DNA of 13,566 bases, from contig CAJUFH010000068.1 in assembly GCA_910585755.1 (NCBI GenBank), forward strand, positions 1 through 13,566, written 5' to 3'. The position numbers were made by a program, and so were the translations under genes. This document shows positions 5,371 through 13,566 of the stretch, one piece after another. Each line of letters opens with the position of its first letter. Position 1 is the stretch's first letter. The DNA comes from an uncultured Muribaculaceae bacterium. GTDB taxonomy: Bacteria > Bacteroidota > Bacteroidia > Bacteroidales > Muribaculaceae. The notes beneath the pieces are model-generated. The model did not search any database, was not told the DNA's origin, and was given only the letters and a program-made list of their open reading frames with translations.

Positions 5371-7923
5371 GCCGAGGCGGAGGCCCGAGCGCATCGAGGC
5401 GGGAACGCCGCGGCGCTGGGAAACGCGCCAGACGTAATCGACGCGAAGAATGCGGAAGATATTGTCAACCCCGACAGATACCTCCATATACGGCGCGCCT
5501 TCGAGAATCTTGGCCTTGGCATGGCGGGGGAAGGCGAACAGCTCGGGATGGAGCCAGGGACGGTTGTTGTCGGAAAGCGCGCCCCACCATCCGCGGAAGC
5601 AGAAGACCTCGCGGAGTTTCAGTTTTTTCAGCAACGGGATGTAATTGAATATCGCGCCTCGGGCCTGGTAGGAAATGAACCATTCGGCGTATGTATCGGC
5701 CACGAACTCCATAGGGTCCATGAGGGTAAAGGTCTGGGAATGGATAATGTAGGACTGGCTGGAATTGGCGAGAGGGAGATTGGGGTACGGGGCGCGGCTC
5801 CAGAGATGTCCGGCGCCTACCTTTGCGTCAATGAATCCGAAGGCTGAGAGCCAAATGCGGCGGGAGACGGAGAACTCTGTCCGGTTGACGGTGAAGCGGC
5901 TGCCGAAGAGCCCTTTGGGGGCGTAGAGATGATTCAGCTCGAGCACGATACGGTCGTTGCCGATACTGAGCCTACCCTTGGGGCGCTCCAGGAACTTCTC
6001 GCCGGGAGCGTAACGCACGCCGAAGGAGAAACAGGCCTCGTCGTAATGGTTGATAGAGGAGCCGTCGCCGAGGGTAAAGGGGACCCAGGGGGAGGTCTCC
6101 TGGCGCTCGAAATTGAAACCGGCGTTGAAGGAGAGGTGGTTGTCAAGCTCAAGGGTATAGTCGAGGCGTGTCTGACGGCGGTAGGTCATCAGCTTGTTTC
6201 CGCCGCGGCTGAAGGAGTTGAAGAAATTATCCTGGTTGCCGTTGACGAGGTTGGCCCCGAGGCGGTCGAGGTCGTATTTCTCGGAAATCTTGATGGAATG
6301 AATCGGGAACTCCTTGGGGTGCTGGCGCTTTTTATTGAAGGAGTATTCGACCTCGGCGCCGTATTTGAAGCGGCGGTCGTCTATGCCGTAGGCGACATAT
6401 CCCTGGAAGAACCAGTGGGGGCTGAGGGCGGCGGTAGTCATTCCGCCGAAGCGGGGACGCCATCCTTCGAGGGAGTTATGGCTTATGAAGGTATTGATAG
6501 GGCCGATGTCGAACTTGGAGTTCTTGCCGGTCGGGACGTAGCCCTGGAAGAGGCGGTTAACGAACTTCTCTCCCCAGTAGAAGAGGGGCCATCGGCGTAG
6601 GGACCGCATCATGGAGCCAACGCGGTCCTCGCCGCGGGAGGTGCCGACGAGGCGCGTCTCGTTCCAGAAAGCGTCGTCGCGGGAGTAGACGAAGGGGTCG
6701 GAATACTCCGCGCCGAGTTCGTCGAGGATTTCGTCATGGGGAGTCTCTCCGAAGGAGAAGTCGTCGTAGGCGGCCACGCGGCGGGCGAAGACGCTCGGCG
6801 TACCGGGCATGACGGACATCTCGACATAGAAGTCGTCGAGGGTCTTGAGACGGGAACCGTCGAGGGCCTTGTCGAAATTCTGACTGATCTGGAGGAAATC
6901 GATGAAATTGAGATTAATCGAGGGGGGAACGTTCATACGGGCCTGGCGGACGAACATCGTCGAATCGTCCTCGACGAGGAGGCGGCCGGTGAAGCCGAAT
7001 GTAGCAGGGTTATGGGGGGCGAAACTCAGCTCCACGCAGCGGGTGCTGTCGGGGAGGAAGACGGTATCGGTGAGGTAGAACTTGTAGAAATCGGGGGCGA
7101 TAGAGGAGAGGGGGCTGACGAAACGGTTGCGGAGAATCGCGACATCATTCTGGTAGAGGTCGATTTCGCGAAACGCGTCGTCGAGGAGGGTCTGGAGGTT
7201 GGCCGCGTCAAACGCCTCGTCGATACCCTGCTGACGCACTCCGAGGCGGTATTCTTTGGAGGACTCCGGGTCGCGGCGGTAGAGCACCTCGGAGAGCTTT
7301 TCCTTGACGGCCATCGGGATGATACGTTTGCCGGTGACGTCGGAGGTGTCGATATGCTCGCGCATGAAGTCGAAGCGCCCTTTCTTGCCCCCTTCGGGAA
7401 CGGCTTCCGCGCCGAAGGAGACATCGTTAAGGCCGTAGGTAATGCGCTCGTACTTGCGGTAATTGAAGCGGGGGTTGCGTCGGGGGTCGGTAAGTGGTCC
7501 GGCCTTGCGAAGACGCTCGGCGAAGGCCACGGCGGGGTTGTTCTTCTTTGAATACTTTTCCTTGCCGCGGCGGACGACGACTTCGTCGAGGCGGTGGCCG
7601 GAGGGGGATAGAGAGACCGCGACACGGCTCTGGCCGGAAGCGAGCGGGGCCTGGAGCTTGTCGTATCCCATGACGGAAAATTCCAGGAGGGCTTCGGGGG
7701 TGTGGATGTTCATGACGACCTTTCCGTGGTCATCGGTAAGAGCCCCCTGCCCTGTCCCGACAACATAGACGGCGACATAAGGAACCCCCTCGCCAGTAAC
7801 GGAATCAGTCACCGCGACCGACACCTTGCGGGCGAAAGCGGGAGAGACCGAGGCAAGAAGAGCCAGGAGCGCGAGCACCAGCGCCCGGAGCGAGATAATA
7901 TGGCTTGGGTTGGGAATTAACAC
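5353..7923 (-). CDS. DUF5686-family outer-membrane protein with carboxypeptidase-like regulatory domain
   Basis: This is an 856-residue protein. The signal peptide is residues 1-31 (core LRALVLALLALLASVSPAFA, cleavage before RK). Residues about 33-115 form a carboxypeptidase-regulatory-like beta-sandwich (VTDSVTGEGVPYVAVYVVGT, ending LDEVVV), the domain often found at the N-terminus of TonB-dependent receptors. The remainder has the DUF5686 pattern: a soluble middle, then a long C-terminal region of alternating amphipathic strands ending in Phe (LRLGLHVTF), typical of an outer-membrane barrel. No TonB plug domain is evident. The start is GTG at 7923; the frame is closed by a stop four codons upstream, and the next ATG would lose the signal peptide. 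The upstream sequence is A-rich. It is divergent from the CYTH gene with a palindrome between them. Function is unknown; surface transport or assembly is a guess. Confidence 0.88.
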   Translation of the reverse strand: MLIPNPSHIISLRALVLALLALLASVSPAFARKVSVAVTDSVTGEGVPYVAVYVVGTGQGALTDDHGKVVMNIHTPEALLEFSVMGYDKLQAPLASGQSRVAVSLSPSGHRLDEVVVRRGKEKYSKKNNPAVAFAERLRKAGPLTDPRRNPRFNYRKYERITYGLNDVSFGAEAVPEGGKKGRFDFMREHIDTSDVTGKRIIPMAVKEKLSEVLYRRDPESSKEYRLGVRQQGIDEAFDAANLQTLLDDAFREIDLYQNDVAILRNRFVSPLSSIAPDFYKFYLTDTVFLPDSTRCVELSFAPHNPATFGFTGRLLVEDDSTMFVRQARMNVPPSINLNFIDFLQISQNFDKALDGSRLKTLDDFYVEMSVMPGTPSVFARRVAAYDDFSFGETPHDEILDELGAEYSDPFVYSRDDAFWNETRLVGTSRGEDRVGSMMRSLRRWPLFYWGEKFVNRLFQGYVPTGKNSKFDIGPINTFISHNSLEGWRPRFGGMTTAALSPHWFFQGYVAYGIDDRRFKYGAEVEYSFNKKRQHPKEFPIHSIKISEKYDLDRLGANLVNGNQDNFFNSFSRGGNKLMTYRRQTRLDYTLELDNHLSFNAGFNFERQETSPWVPFTLGDGSSINHYDEACFSFGVRYAPGEKFLERPKGRLSIGNDRIVLELNHLYAPKGLFGSRFTVNRTEFSVSRRIWLSAFGFIDAKVGAGHLWSRAPYPNLPLANSSQSYIIHSQTFTLMDPMEFVADTYAEWFISYQARGAIFNYIPLLKKLKLREVFCFRGWWGALSDNNRPWLHPELFAFPRHAKAKILEGAPYMEVSVGVDNIFRILRVDYVWRVSQRRGVPASMRSGLRLGLHVTF

Positions 7924-7933
7924 TATCTTTTTT

Positions 7934-7949
7934 TAACTTCGCGAAGTTA
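7934..7949. promoter_or_regulatory. Perfect 16-bp palindrome between divergent genes (possible operator)
   Basis: TAACTTCGCGAAGTTA is perfectly self-complementary and lies in the 76-nt gap between the divergent starts at 7923 and 8000, 11 nt from the GTG start. It could be the site of a dimeric regulator controlling one or both genes. It is flanked by a T-run on the left, which is the wrong side for a plus-strand terminator, and has no U-run on the minus strand. I found no strong TAnnTTTG box here. The closest are TATATTCTG (7952-7960, plus) and TAAGTTGG (7976-7969, minus), both imperfect. Confidence 0.5.
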
Positions 7950-7999
7950 GCTATATTCTGTTAATCTGCCAACTTAGGGTTGTTAACATATAATTAATT

Positions 8000-8452
8000 A
8001 TGGCAAAAGAAACTGAATACAAATTCCTCGTTATAAACGAAAGCTATAAAGAAACCGCGACGGGAAGCAGCCGCATAGAGCAGGGGTACATATCCCGGCG
8101 GAAAGAGGGGACCGTGAGGGTGAGAATCAGGGATGAGGAGGGGTACCTGACGGTCAAAGGCGCCAACCGCGGGGCGACGAGGGACGAATGGGAGTACCGG
8201 ATTCCTGTTTCAGAGGCACGGGATATGCTGGAGAGGGTTTGCCTGGAGGGGGTTATCAGGAAGACACGGTGGATTGTTCCCTACGGAGGGCGGGTATGGG
8301 AGGTTGACGAGTTCCACGGGGGACATGAGGGGCTGACGGTCGCGGAAATCGAGCTGCCGGACGCTGGAATCGCGATTTCGGAGGTTGAGCTGCCGCCGTT
8401 TGTGGGAGAGAACGTTACGGGGGATCCGCGATATTACAATTCCAACCTATAA
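8000..8452 (+). CDS. CYTH-domain protein (triphosphate tunnel metalloenzyme family)
   Basis: This 150-residue protein is a complete minimal CYTH domain. The hallmark ExExK appears as E4-T-E6-Y-K8 at the N-terminus. Charged strands alternate as expected for the eight-stranded tunnel: TVRVRIRDEEGYLTVKG, DEWEYRIP, a KTRWIVP strand, WEVDEFHG and LTVAEIELP. In characterised family members these Glu, Arg and Lys residues line a tunnel that binds a triphosphate with Mg2+ or Mn2+, and short bacterial members hydrolyse inorganic tripolyphosphate. That activity is likely but not shown here. It is probably soluble and cytoplasmic, having no signal peptide. The ATG follows an AT-rich leader typical of the phylum. 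It is transcribed away from the DUF5686 gene and followed directly by a repeat block without a standard terminator. Confidence 0.92.
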   Translation: MAKETEYKFLVINESYKETATGSSRIEQGYISRRKEGTVRVRIRDEEGYLTVKGANRGATRDEWEYRIPVSEARDMLERVCLEGVIRKTRWIVPYGGRVWEVDEFHGGHEGLTVAEIELPDAGIAISEVELPPFVGENVTGDPRYYNSNL

Positions 8453-8468
8453 GACAGGCAAGGAGAGG

Positions 8469-8561
8469 AGGGGCTTTGCTCCTTCGCTCGGCTTACGCCT
8501 CGCGCACCAAGAGGAAGCTTCGGGGCCGCGGCCCCTCACACCGGGATCAGAACCCATTCGG
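8469..8561 (+). repeat. Interspersed repeat module M1, copy B
   Basis: Positions 8483-8561 match 371-449 with three substitutions and no gaps. The 5' edge forms a hairpin AGGGGC (8469-8474), loop TTT, GCTCCT (8478-8483), different in sequence from copy A but at the same place. The perfect palindrome GGGGCCGCGGCCCC is at 8522-8535, and the module ends with GAACCCATTCGG. A 27-nt pure-purine tract (8560-8586) leads to M2; module M3 is missing here. The copy lies 16 nt after the CYTH stop codon. Confidence 0.9.
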
Positions 8562-8589
8562 AGGGAAAGGAGGGGGAAGAGGGAGACGA

Positions 8590-8667
8590 CCGCCTTCCGG
8601 CGGCCGCACTGAACAGGAGTTACTTTCGGCTGGGAAGCCGCTCGCCTTCGGCTCGCTCCACCCAACA
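8590..8667 (+). repeat. Interspersed repeat module M2, copy B
   Basis: This copy is identical to 560-637 at all 78 positions. It has the same CCGCC/GGCGG hairpin and the same alternative pairing of AGCCG (8636-8640) with CGGCT at 8627-8631 or 8649-8653. It is followed by a 34-nt pure-purine tract (8671-8704). It ends 71 nt before the -33 box of the promoter for the 1516-residue protein, nearly the same arrangement as copy A. Confidence 0.9.
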
Positions 8668-8738
8668 ATCAGGAAAAGAAAAAGAAGGAGGGGGGAAGGG
8701 GAAGCAAGATGGAATTATACGGGGATTTTATCGGATAT

Positions 8739-8770
8739 TTTGTATATTTTTTAAAATATGTGTATCTTTG
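8739..8770 (+). promoter_or_regulatory. Bacteroidota-type promoter of the large secreted-protein gene
   Basis: TATCTTTG at 8763-8770 matches TAnnTTTG, and TTTG at 8739-8742 is a perfect -33 box with a 20-nt gap. Transcription should start near 8777, giving a leader of about 95 nt before the ATG at 8873. The leader is AT-richer than the flanking DNA; apart from GAAACCG occurring twice (8789, 8804) I see nothing in it. Confidence 0.85.
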
Positions 8771-8872
8771 TGCTTGATGAGATATTGAGAAACCGGTCAA
8801 TTTGAAACCGCCAGTCTTAACCAAGCATACCACAGCTTAGACTAATTTTCCAAACCATTATAACCAATCGCA

Positions 8873-11800
8873 ATGAGAAAAACCTTGCACAAAATTTCCG
8901 CTCTCGCGATAGCGGCGACTACGGCCCTTGCGGCGACGTCGGCCCCGCTGGCAGTTCGGAAACACGGAGGAGGGAGCCCCAACGGCTCGCTCAGGATTAC
9001 CGCGACCGCCGACGTTGGCGACAAGGTGAGAAAAGGAATCGCTCCGACAAGGACGCGCACAGCCGGGGTCAAAAGCGTCAAGGGGCTTGAAGCGGCCCGG
9101 AGCTATGCCCGTATGTCGCCCCGAAAGAGCCTTACCGCCGGAGAGAACCTGCCGCAGCTTAACGGGGTTGTCGTTTATGCCGACAACTGGGGGTATAATG
9201 CCAAGACCGGCATATATTCCCTGCCTACGACCGCGGGGAGCGATTTCGAGATGCTTGTCGCCGGACCTAACGGGAGCAGCATCGTAATCGACGACCGTAT
9301 ATACACAATCAACCGCGTCACGATGGAGATGCTCGACATCGACTATCCCCGTTACACAATCTACGACGCGGAGACCGGCGAGGAGCTTTTCTACAAGAAT
9401 TACCAAACGGGAACCGACTGGTCAATCATGCCGGCCGACATGGATATCGACCCTGTCAGCGGGGAGGTCTACGCGATCACCTTCGACAAGAATATGGAGA
9501 GCTACCAATTGTCAAAGCTGACTTTCAGCGACACGGACGTTACCTCGACGCTTGTCGCGGGGCTTGGCGGGAACTGGAACGCGCTGGCGTTTGACGCCGA
9601 GGGGCAGCTCTACGGCATCAGCAAGACAAACGTCGTCGAGGATGGCTACTGGGTATGCTCCGGCTCGACACTGAACAAAATCGACAAGGCGACCGGAGCG
9701 ATCACGCCAATCGGCGAGACCGGGCAGCGGCCCGAATTTCTCACATCGGCCACAATCGACAAGAAGAGCGGCAGAATGTTCTGGACTATCAGTCCCGACG
9801 ACGGTTCCGGGCTTCTGGCCGAGGTAAATCTTACTACCGGGGAGGCCACCGTACTCAAGACTTTCGCCCACTCGGAGGAGGTTGTCGGGCTATACGCCCC
9901 CTCCCCCGCGGCAACCGAAGGGGCTCCGGGGAAGGTCGAGAACCTGACCGCTACATTCCCGCAAGGCTCGCTGACGGGGAAGGTATCGTTCACCGCCCCT
10001 TCCGCGCTGTACGACGGCACCCCTGCGACGGGAAGCCTCAGCTATGAGATTACCGCCAACGGCACCACCGTCGCGAGCGGCACGACCACCTACGGAGGGA
10101 GCGTCGAGGCTGACGTTACCCTCACTGAGGCAGGCGAATACAGAATCGGGGCAAGCGTAAGCAACAGCGCGGGCAAAAGTCCTGAGGCAAAGACGACGCT
10201 GTATATCGGGACAGGAGTTCCCGCGACGCCCTACGCTACCCTCTCCTACCGCAACGGGACGATGCTGCTGACCTGGACCGAGGTTGACGCGAGCGTCGAC
10301 GGAGGTTATATCGACCCGGCGCGGGTGACCTATACCATCAAACGCTACCCGGACGGGATGACGGTATCGACCGACCAGGCGACCACCGCGTACAGCGAGG
10401 CGGTGCCCGTTCCCGACACGTTCACGGCATATTATTATGGTGTGACCGCGAAATACAACGGGAAGGTTTCGGAAGAGGCACTGTCGAACCGAATCGCGCT
10501 CGGAGAAATCACGCCTCCCCTCCGCGAGACCTTCGACACGGAAGCGAGCCTCAGCGGATGGACCATCCTGGATGTCAACGCGGACCGCAGGATGTGGATG
10601 TGGAGCACGATGCAGAACCTCCGCATAGGGGGGAACGGCTCGCAGGCGATGGACGACTGGGTAATCACCCCTGCCCTGCGCCTGGAAGCCGGGCGCGTCT
10701 ACCGCATGAGCTTTGACGTCTTCTGCGACGCGCCGATGTATCCCGAACGGATAGAGGTAAAGATGGGCGCTGCAAACACCGCGGCGGCAATGGTGACGAC
10801 AGTAGTAGCGCCGACGACCGTTACGGCAACCTACGACGCACCGCTGACCGTCACCGCCGAAATCACCCCCGAAGAATCGGGCACTTATTTCATCGGTTTC
10901 CACGGCATCTCGTCGGCAGACAGCTATATGATGAACCTCGACAACGTGACAATCGAGAGCGGCCTTGACACGGGTGCTCCGGCGGCTGCCACCAACCTCA
11001 CGGCCGTCGCCGACCCGAGCGGAGCCTACAAGGCAACCATCAGCTTCACCACCCCGGGGACAAGCATCGCCGGAGGAGCGCTGATGTCGCTGAAGAAGGT
11101 AGAGGTACTTCGCGACGGGGAGCTTTGCAAGTCGTTCAGCTACGCGGAGACTAACTCGGCCCTGAGCTTTACAGACAACCTCAGCGCCGCGGGTACCTAT
11201 ACATATACCGTCTACGCATACAACCTTTTCGGCCAGGGTATGCCCGCGACCGTCAAGGTATATGTAGGCACGGGGATTCCCGCCAAGCCCGCGAGCGCGT
11301 CGGTCGTGGAGACCGCCAACGAGGGTGAGGTAACGGTAAGCTGGAGCGCTGTCACCACCGACCAGGACGGGAACGCGGTTTCCTCCGACAAAATCACCTA
11401 CACTATTGCCGAAAACAACGGCCTAGGGTGGGTACCCCTGTTCGAGGGGCTGACAACCACGTCGCATACCTTCCGGGCCACAACCGGCGCGCAGGACCTC
11501 GTCCAGTACGCTGTCTTCGCCCAGACGGAAGGAGGAATCGGCGAAGGAGCGCTGACCGACCTCATCCCGGTCGGCGTACCGTTCAAGGGGTGGAAGGAAT
11601 CGTTCCCCAATGCGACAACGACAACGCTGTTCGGCACCCGCGCTATCCGCAACGCCCAGTTCTCGCTGTTTGACGACCAGAGCGGCATCAGCTCGCAGGA
11701 CGGCGACAACGGCTTCTTAGGCATGATCGGCGAAACAATCGGTGACTGCGGAGCGTTCTTCAGCGGTAAGGTCAGCCTGGCCAATATCCAGAATCCGGGC

Positions 11801-13423
11801 CTGAGCTTCTTCACTTTCAACGTTTCCGACGAGAACATCAACGACATCGAAATCGGGGTCCGGGAAATCGGAGCAGCGGACTACACGACTGTAAAGACCA
11901 TCAAAGTCAACGAGGTAAGCGAGCCGGACCAGTGGGGCAAAATCCACGTACCGCTGACGGCGTATGCCGGGAAGACTATACAGGTGCAGTTGCTGATGAC
12001 GGTATTGTCGCACCCGGTCATCCTGCTCGACAATATCGAAATCGGCACGATGATTGACAATGACCTCGCCATAACCGGTATCGCGGCACCAGAAACCGCG
12101 ACAACAGGCACCCCGTTCACCGTCACGGTTACGGTAGCCAACGAGGGAATCAAGAACGCCGACGGATACAGCGTTGACCTTTTCGCCAACGGGGTGAAGG
12201 CCGACAGCAAGAGCGGAAACGCCCTGGCCGCCGGGCAGAAAGCGACGTTTGATTTCGATTGCGAGATGCACGCGCTGGCAAAGGCTCCTGTAGAGTATTA
12301 CGCAGTCGTGAACTACGCCGCGGACGAGATTCCGGCCAACAATACGTCGAAGTTCGCGACAGTGAATCCGAAAGCGTCTACGCTGCCCGCCCCCGAACAG
12401 CTTAAAGTGAGCCAGGAGGGCAACGGCGGGATGCGCCTGGACTGGAACGCGCCCGACACGGACAAGGCGGTCGCCGAGGAGGTGACGCTTGACTTCGAGG
12501 ACGCGGAATCGTTTGCCCACTTCCTGGAAGGATGGACGTTTGTTGATGTCGACGGGTCGGCAGTCGGAGGTTTCAACGATATGAACGACAATCCAATTCC
12601 TATCCCCGGCATACTCCCGGGAAGCACAAAGGGCTCGTTCTTCATCTTCGACACGTCGGTTGAGCGCTTCAGCGGCCAGACTTTCGCGGCCCACTCCGGC
12701 ACGAAGTACCTGGCGGCGCTCTTCCGCTTCGACGGAGGGCTGACCGACGACTGGGCTATTTCGCCTGAACTGGACGGCTCGGCACAGACCGTCTCGTTCT
12801 TCGCCAAGAGCTATTCCGCGTCGTATCCCGAAAAAATCCAGGTCCTCTACTCCACCGGCTCGACCGACACGAAGAGCTTCCAGGCGCTCGGCGAACTGAC
12901 AACGCTCCCCTCAAGCTGGAACCAGATTTCCGTGACACTTCCCGCAGGGGCGAAACGGTTTGCCATACGTTCGAGCAGCGAGGAATCGTTCATGCTTATG
13001 ATCGACGACCTGACCTTCACTCCGGCGGCGAAGAAGATGAACCTTACCCTGGCCGGTTACAACATCTACCGCGAAGGGGAGAAGCTCAACCTCAGCCCGG
13101 TCAGCGACCCGACCTACCTCGACAACGAAGGGTTAGCTGACCACAGGTATGTTGTCACCGCCGTCTACGACGGCAAGGGGGAATCGGGCGCTTCCAACGA
13201 GGCGTCGCTGAACTCGGGGATTGAGGAAATCGCGGTCAACGCGGAAATCTACGCCGCCAACGGGCATATCGTTATCAGCGGTATCGGCACCGCCGCGGCC
13301 TCAATCCACACCCTCGACGGCAAGACTATCTACTCCGGAAACGGGGATGCCAAGATCGCAGTAAACCAGGGGGTATACCTGGTTAAAGCCGGAAAGGCGG
13401 TTGTCAAGGTTGTAGTCAAATAA
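8873..13423 (+). CDS. Large secreted multidomain protein: beta-propeller-like region, Fn3-like, choice-of-anchor J, CARDB, T9SS-type C-terminal tail
   Basis: This is a 1516-residue exported protein with a signal peptide at 1-24 (KISALAIAATTALAATSA). Residues about 95-350 have repeated strand patterns (LYGISKT, STLNKIDKATGAITPIGETG) resembling a beta-propeller. Fn3-like domains start near 355, 450, 703 and 803. A choice-of-anchor J domain begins near 551 (RETFDTEASLSGW, DDWVITPALRLEAG), a related segment near 906 (GWKESFPNA), a CARDB-like domain near 1064, and a further anchor-J domain near 1205 (DFEDAESF, DDWAISPELDG). The end (from 1457) resembles the type A sorting tail of the type IX secretion system. 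The protein is probably surface-attached or secreted and adhesive or glycan-binding. No catalytic motif was recognised, so a protease or enzyme role is not supported. It has its own promoter upstream and a terminator 22 nt after the stop. Confidence 0.9.
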   Translation: MRKTLHKISALAIAATTALAATSAPLAVRKHGGGSPNGSLRITATADVGDKVRKGIAPTRTRTAGVKSVKGLEAARSYARMSPRKSLTAGENLPQLNGVVVYADNWGYNAKTGIYSLPTTAGSDFEMLVAGPNGSSIVIDDRIYTINRVTMEMLDIDYPRYTIYDAETGEELFYKNYQTGTDWSIMPADMDIDPVSGEVYAITFDKNMESYQLSKLTFSDTDVTSTLVAGLGGNWNALAFDAEGQLYGISKTNVVEDGYWVCSGSTLNKIDKATGAITPIGETGQRPEFLTSATIDKKSGRMFWTISPDDGSGLLAEVNLTTGEATVLKTFAHSEEVVGLYAPSPAATEGAPGKVENLTATFPQGSLTGKVSFTAPSALYDGTPATGSLSYEITANGTTVASGTTTYGGSVEADVTLTEAGEYRIGASVSNSAGKSPEAKTTLYIGTGVPATPYATLSYRNGTMLLTWTEVDASVDGGYIDPARVTYTIKRYPDGMTVSTDQATTAYSEAVPVPDTFTAYYYGVTAKYNGKVSEEALSNRIALGEITPPLRETFDTEASLSGWTILDVNADRRMWMWSTMQNLRIGGNGSQAMDDWVITPALRLEAGRVYRMSFDVFCDAPMYPERIEVKMGAANTAAAMVTTVVAPTTVTATYDAPLTVTAEITPEESGTYFIGFHGISSADSYMMNLDNVTIESGLDTGAPAAATNLTAVADPSGAYKATISFTTPGTSIAGGALMSLKKVEVLRDGELCKSFSYAETNSALSFTDNLSAAGTYTYTVYAYNLFGQGMPATVKVYVGTGIPAKPASASVVETANEGEVTVSWSAVTTDQDGNAVSSDKITYTIAENNGLGWVPLFEGLTTTSHTFRATTGAQDLVQYAVFAQTEGGIGEGALTDLIPVGVPFKGWKESFPNATTTTLFGTRAIRNAQFSLFDDQSGISSQDGDNGFLGMIGETIGDCGAFFSGKVSLANIQNPGLSFFTFNVSDENINDIEIGVREIGAADYTTVKTIKVNEVSEPDQWGKIHVPLTAYAGKTIQVQLLMTVLSHPVILLDNIEIGTMIDNDLAITGIAAPETATTGTPFTVTVTVANEGIKNADGYSVDLFANGVKADSKSGNALAAGQKATFDFDCEMHALAKAPVEYYAVVNYAADEIPANNTSKFATVNPKASTLPAPEQLKVSQEGNGGMRLDWNAPDTDKAVAEEVTLDFEDAESFAHFLEGWTFVDVDGSAVGGFNDMNDNPIPIPGILPGSTKGSFFIFDTSVERFSGQTFAAHSGTKYLAALFRFDGGLTDDWAISPELDGSAQTVSFFAKSYSASYPEKIQVLYSTGSTDTKSFQALGELTTLPSSWNQISVTLPAGAKRFAIRSSSEESFMLMIDDLTFTPAAKKMNLTLAGYNIYREGEKLNLSPVSDPTYLDNEGLADHRYVVTAVYDGKGESGASNEASLNSGIEEIAVNAEIYAANGHIVISGIGTAAASIHTLDGKTIYSGNGDAKIAVNQGVYLVKAGKAVVKVVVK

Positions 13424-13445
13424 CGGACGAAAGGGTCTATTACTG

Positions 13446-13486
13446 AAGCGCCCCCGCGGACCGGACCGCGGGGGCGCTTGTTTTTT
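13446..13486 (+). terminator. Rho-independent terminator of the large secreted-protein gene
   Basis: A perfect 14-bp stem, AAGCGCCCCCGCGG (13446-13459) with its complement at 13466-13479, closes a six-base loop (ACCGGA). It is followed by G and six Ts (13481-13486). It starts 22 nt after the stop codon. Confidence 0.96.
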
Positions 13487-13494
13487 ACAAGGAG

Positions 13495-13566
13495 GAAGGG
13501 CTCGCCTTCGCTCGGCTTACGCCTCGCGCACCAAGAGGCAGCTTCGGGGCCGCGGCCCCTCACACC
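13495..13566 (+). repeat. Interspersed repeat module M1, copy C (cut by window end)
   Basis: Positions 13507-13566 align without gaps to the first 60 nt of the M1 core at 371-430 and 8483-8542, differing only at the variable dinucleotide (CA here; GG and AA in the others). The edge hairpin here is GAAGG (13495-13499) with CCTTC (13505-13509). The palindrome GGGGCCGCGGCCCC is at 13546-13559. The rest of the element, presumably including M2, lies outside the window. Confidence 0.88.

Noticed and set aside
5929..7551. Plus-strand open frames of 223 and 271 codons inside the DUF5686 gene
   Set aside because: They are rich in Glu, Gly and Val, without domains or start context, and mirror the reading frame of a well-supported minus-strand gene.
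7934..7949. Palindrome between divergent genes as a terminator
   Set aside because: The T-run precedes the stem on the plus strand and is an A-run after it on the minus strand; no gene ends there.

Overview
The window looks like a chromosomal segment of a fairly GC-rich member of the Bacteroidales (Bacteroidota). Three promoters fit the Bacteroidota type (TAnnTTTG at -7, TTG/TTTG about 20 nt upstream). The encoded proteins also fit that group: an OmpA-family barrel, a DUF5686 outer-membrane protein with a carboxypeptidase-like regulatory domain, and a giant secreted protein with choice-of-anchor J, CARDB and a T9SS-type tail. Alistipes-like or Muribaculaceae-like hosts are both plausible; the sequence alone does not decide. 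I see no tRNA, rRNA, CRISPR array, transposase, integrase or recognisable defence system.

Layout. Positions 1-759 are intergenic: a minus-strand promoter pointing off the left edge, AT-rich DNA, then about 430 bp of GC-rich composite repeats, then a good plus-strand promoter. From 760 to 5370 five plus-strand genes form a tight cluster with junctions of 13 nt, then overlaps of 1, 8 and 4 nt. They encode an OmpA-like barrel/peptidoglycan-binding protein, a VWA-domain lipoprotein, a small membrane-anchored CCxxHxxC protein, an ABC-3 family metal-ion permease and a GH25 lysozyme. A convergent minus-strand gene (5353-7923, DUF5686 family) overlaps the lysozyme 3' end by 18 nt. Its start faces a CYTH/triphosphate tunnel protein gene (8000-8452) across a 76-nt gap with a perfect 16-bp palindrome. 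Repeats and a second good promoter (8453-8872) precede a 1516-residue secreted multidomain protein (8873-13423), which ends at a textbook rho-independent terminator. Another repeat copy begins at the right edge.

How it fits together. Most genes concern the cell envelope: peptidoglycan anchoring, a surface or periplasmic lipoprotein, cell-wall hydrolysis, metal import and outer-membrane or secreted proteins. The five-gene cluster is probably one transcription unit, but that is inferred from spacing.

The least explained element is the interspersed repeat family. Conserved, hairpin-rich modules (here M1, M2, M3) are separated by pure-purine tracts and lie in one orientation in three intergenic gaps. 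In the two complete cases they sit just upstream of a promoter for a large exported protein. One 78-bp module is identical between copies 8 kb apart. This is the best candidate for something undescribed in the window, although it may be only a REP- or MITE-like repeat.
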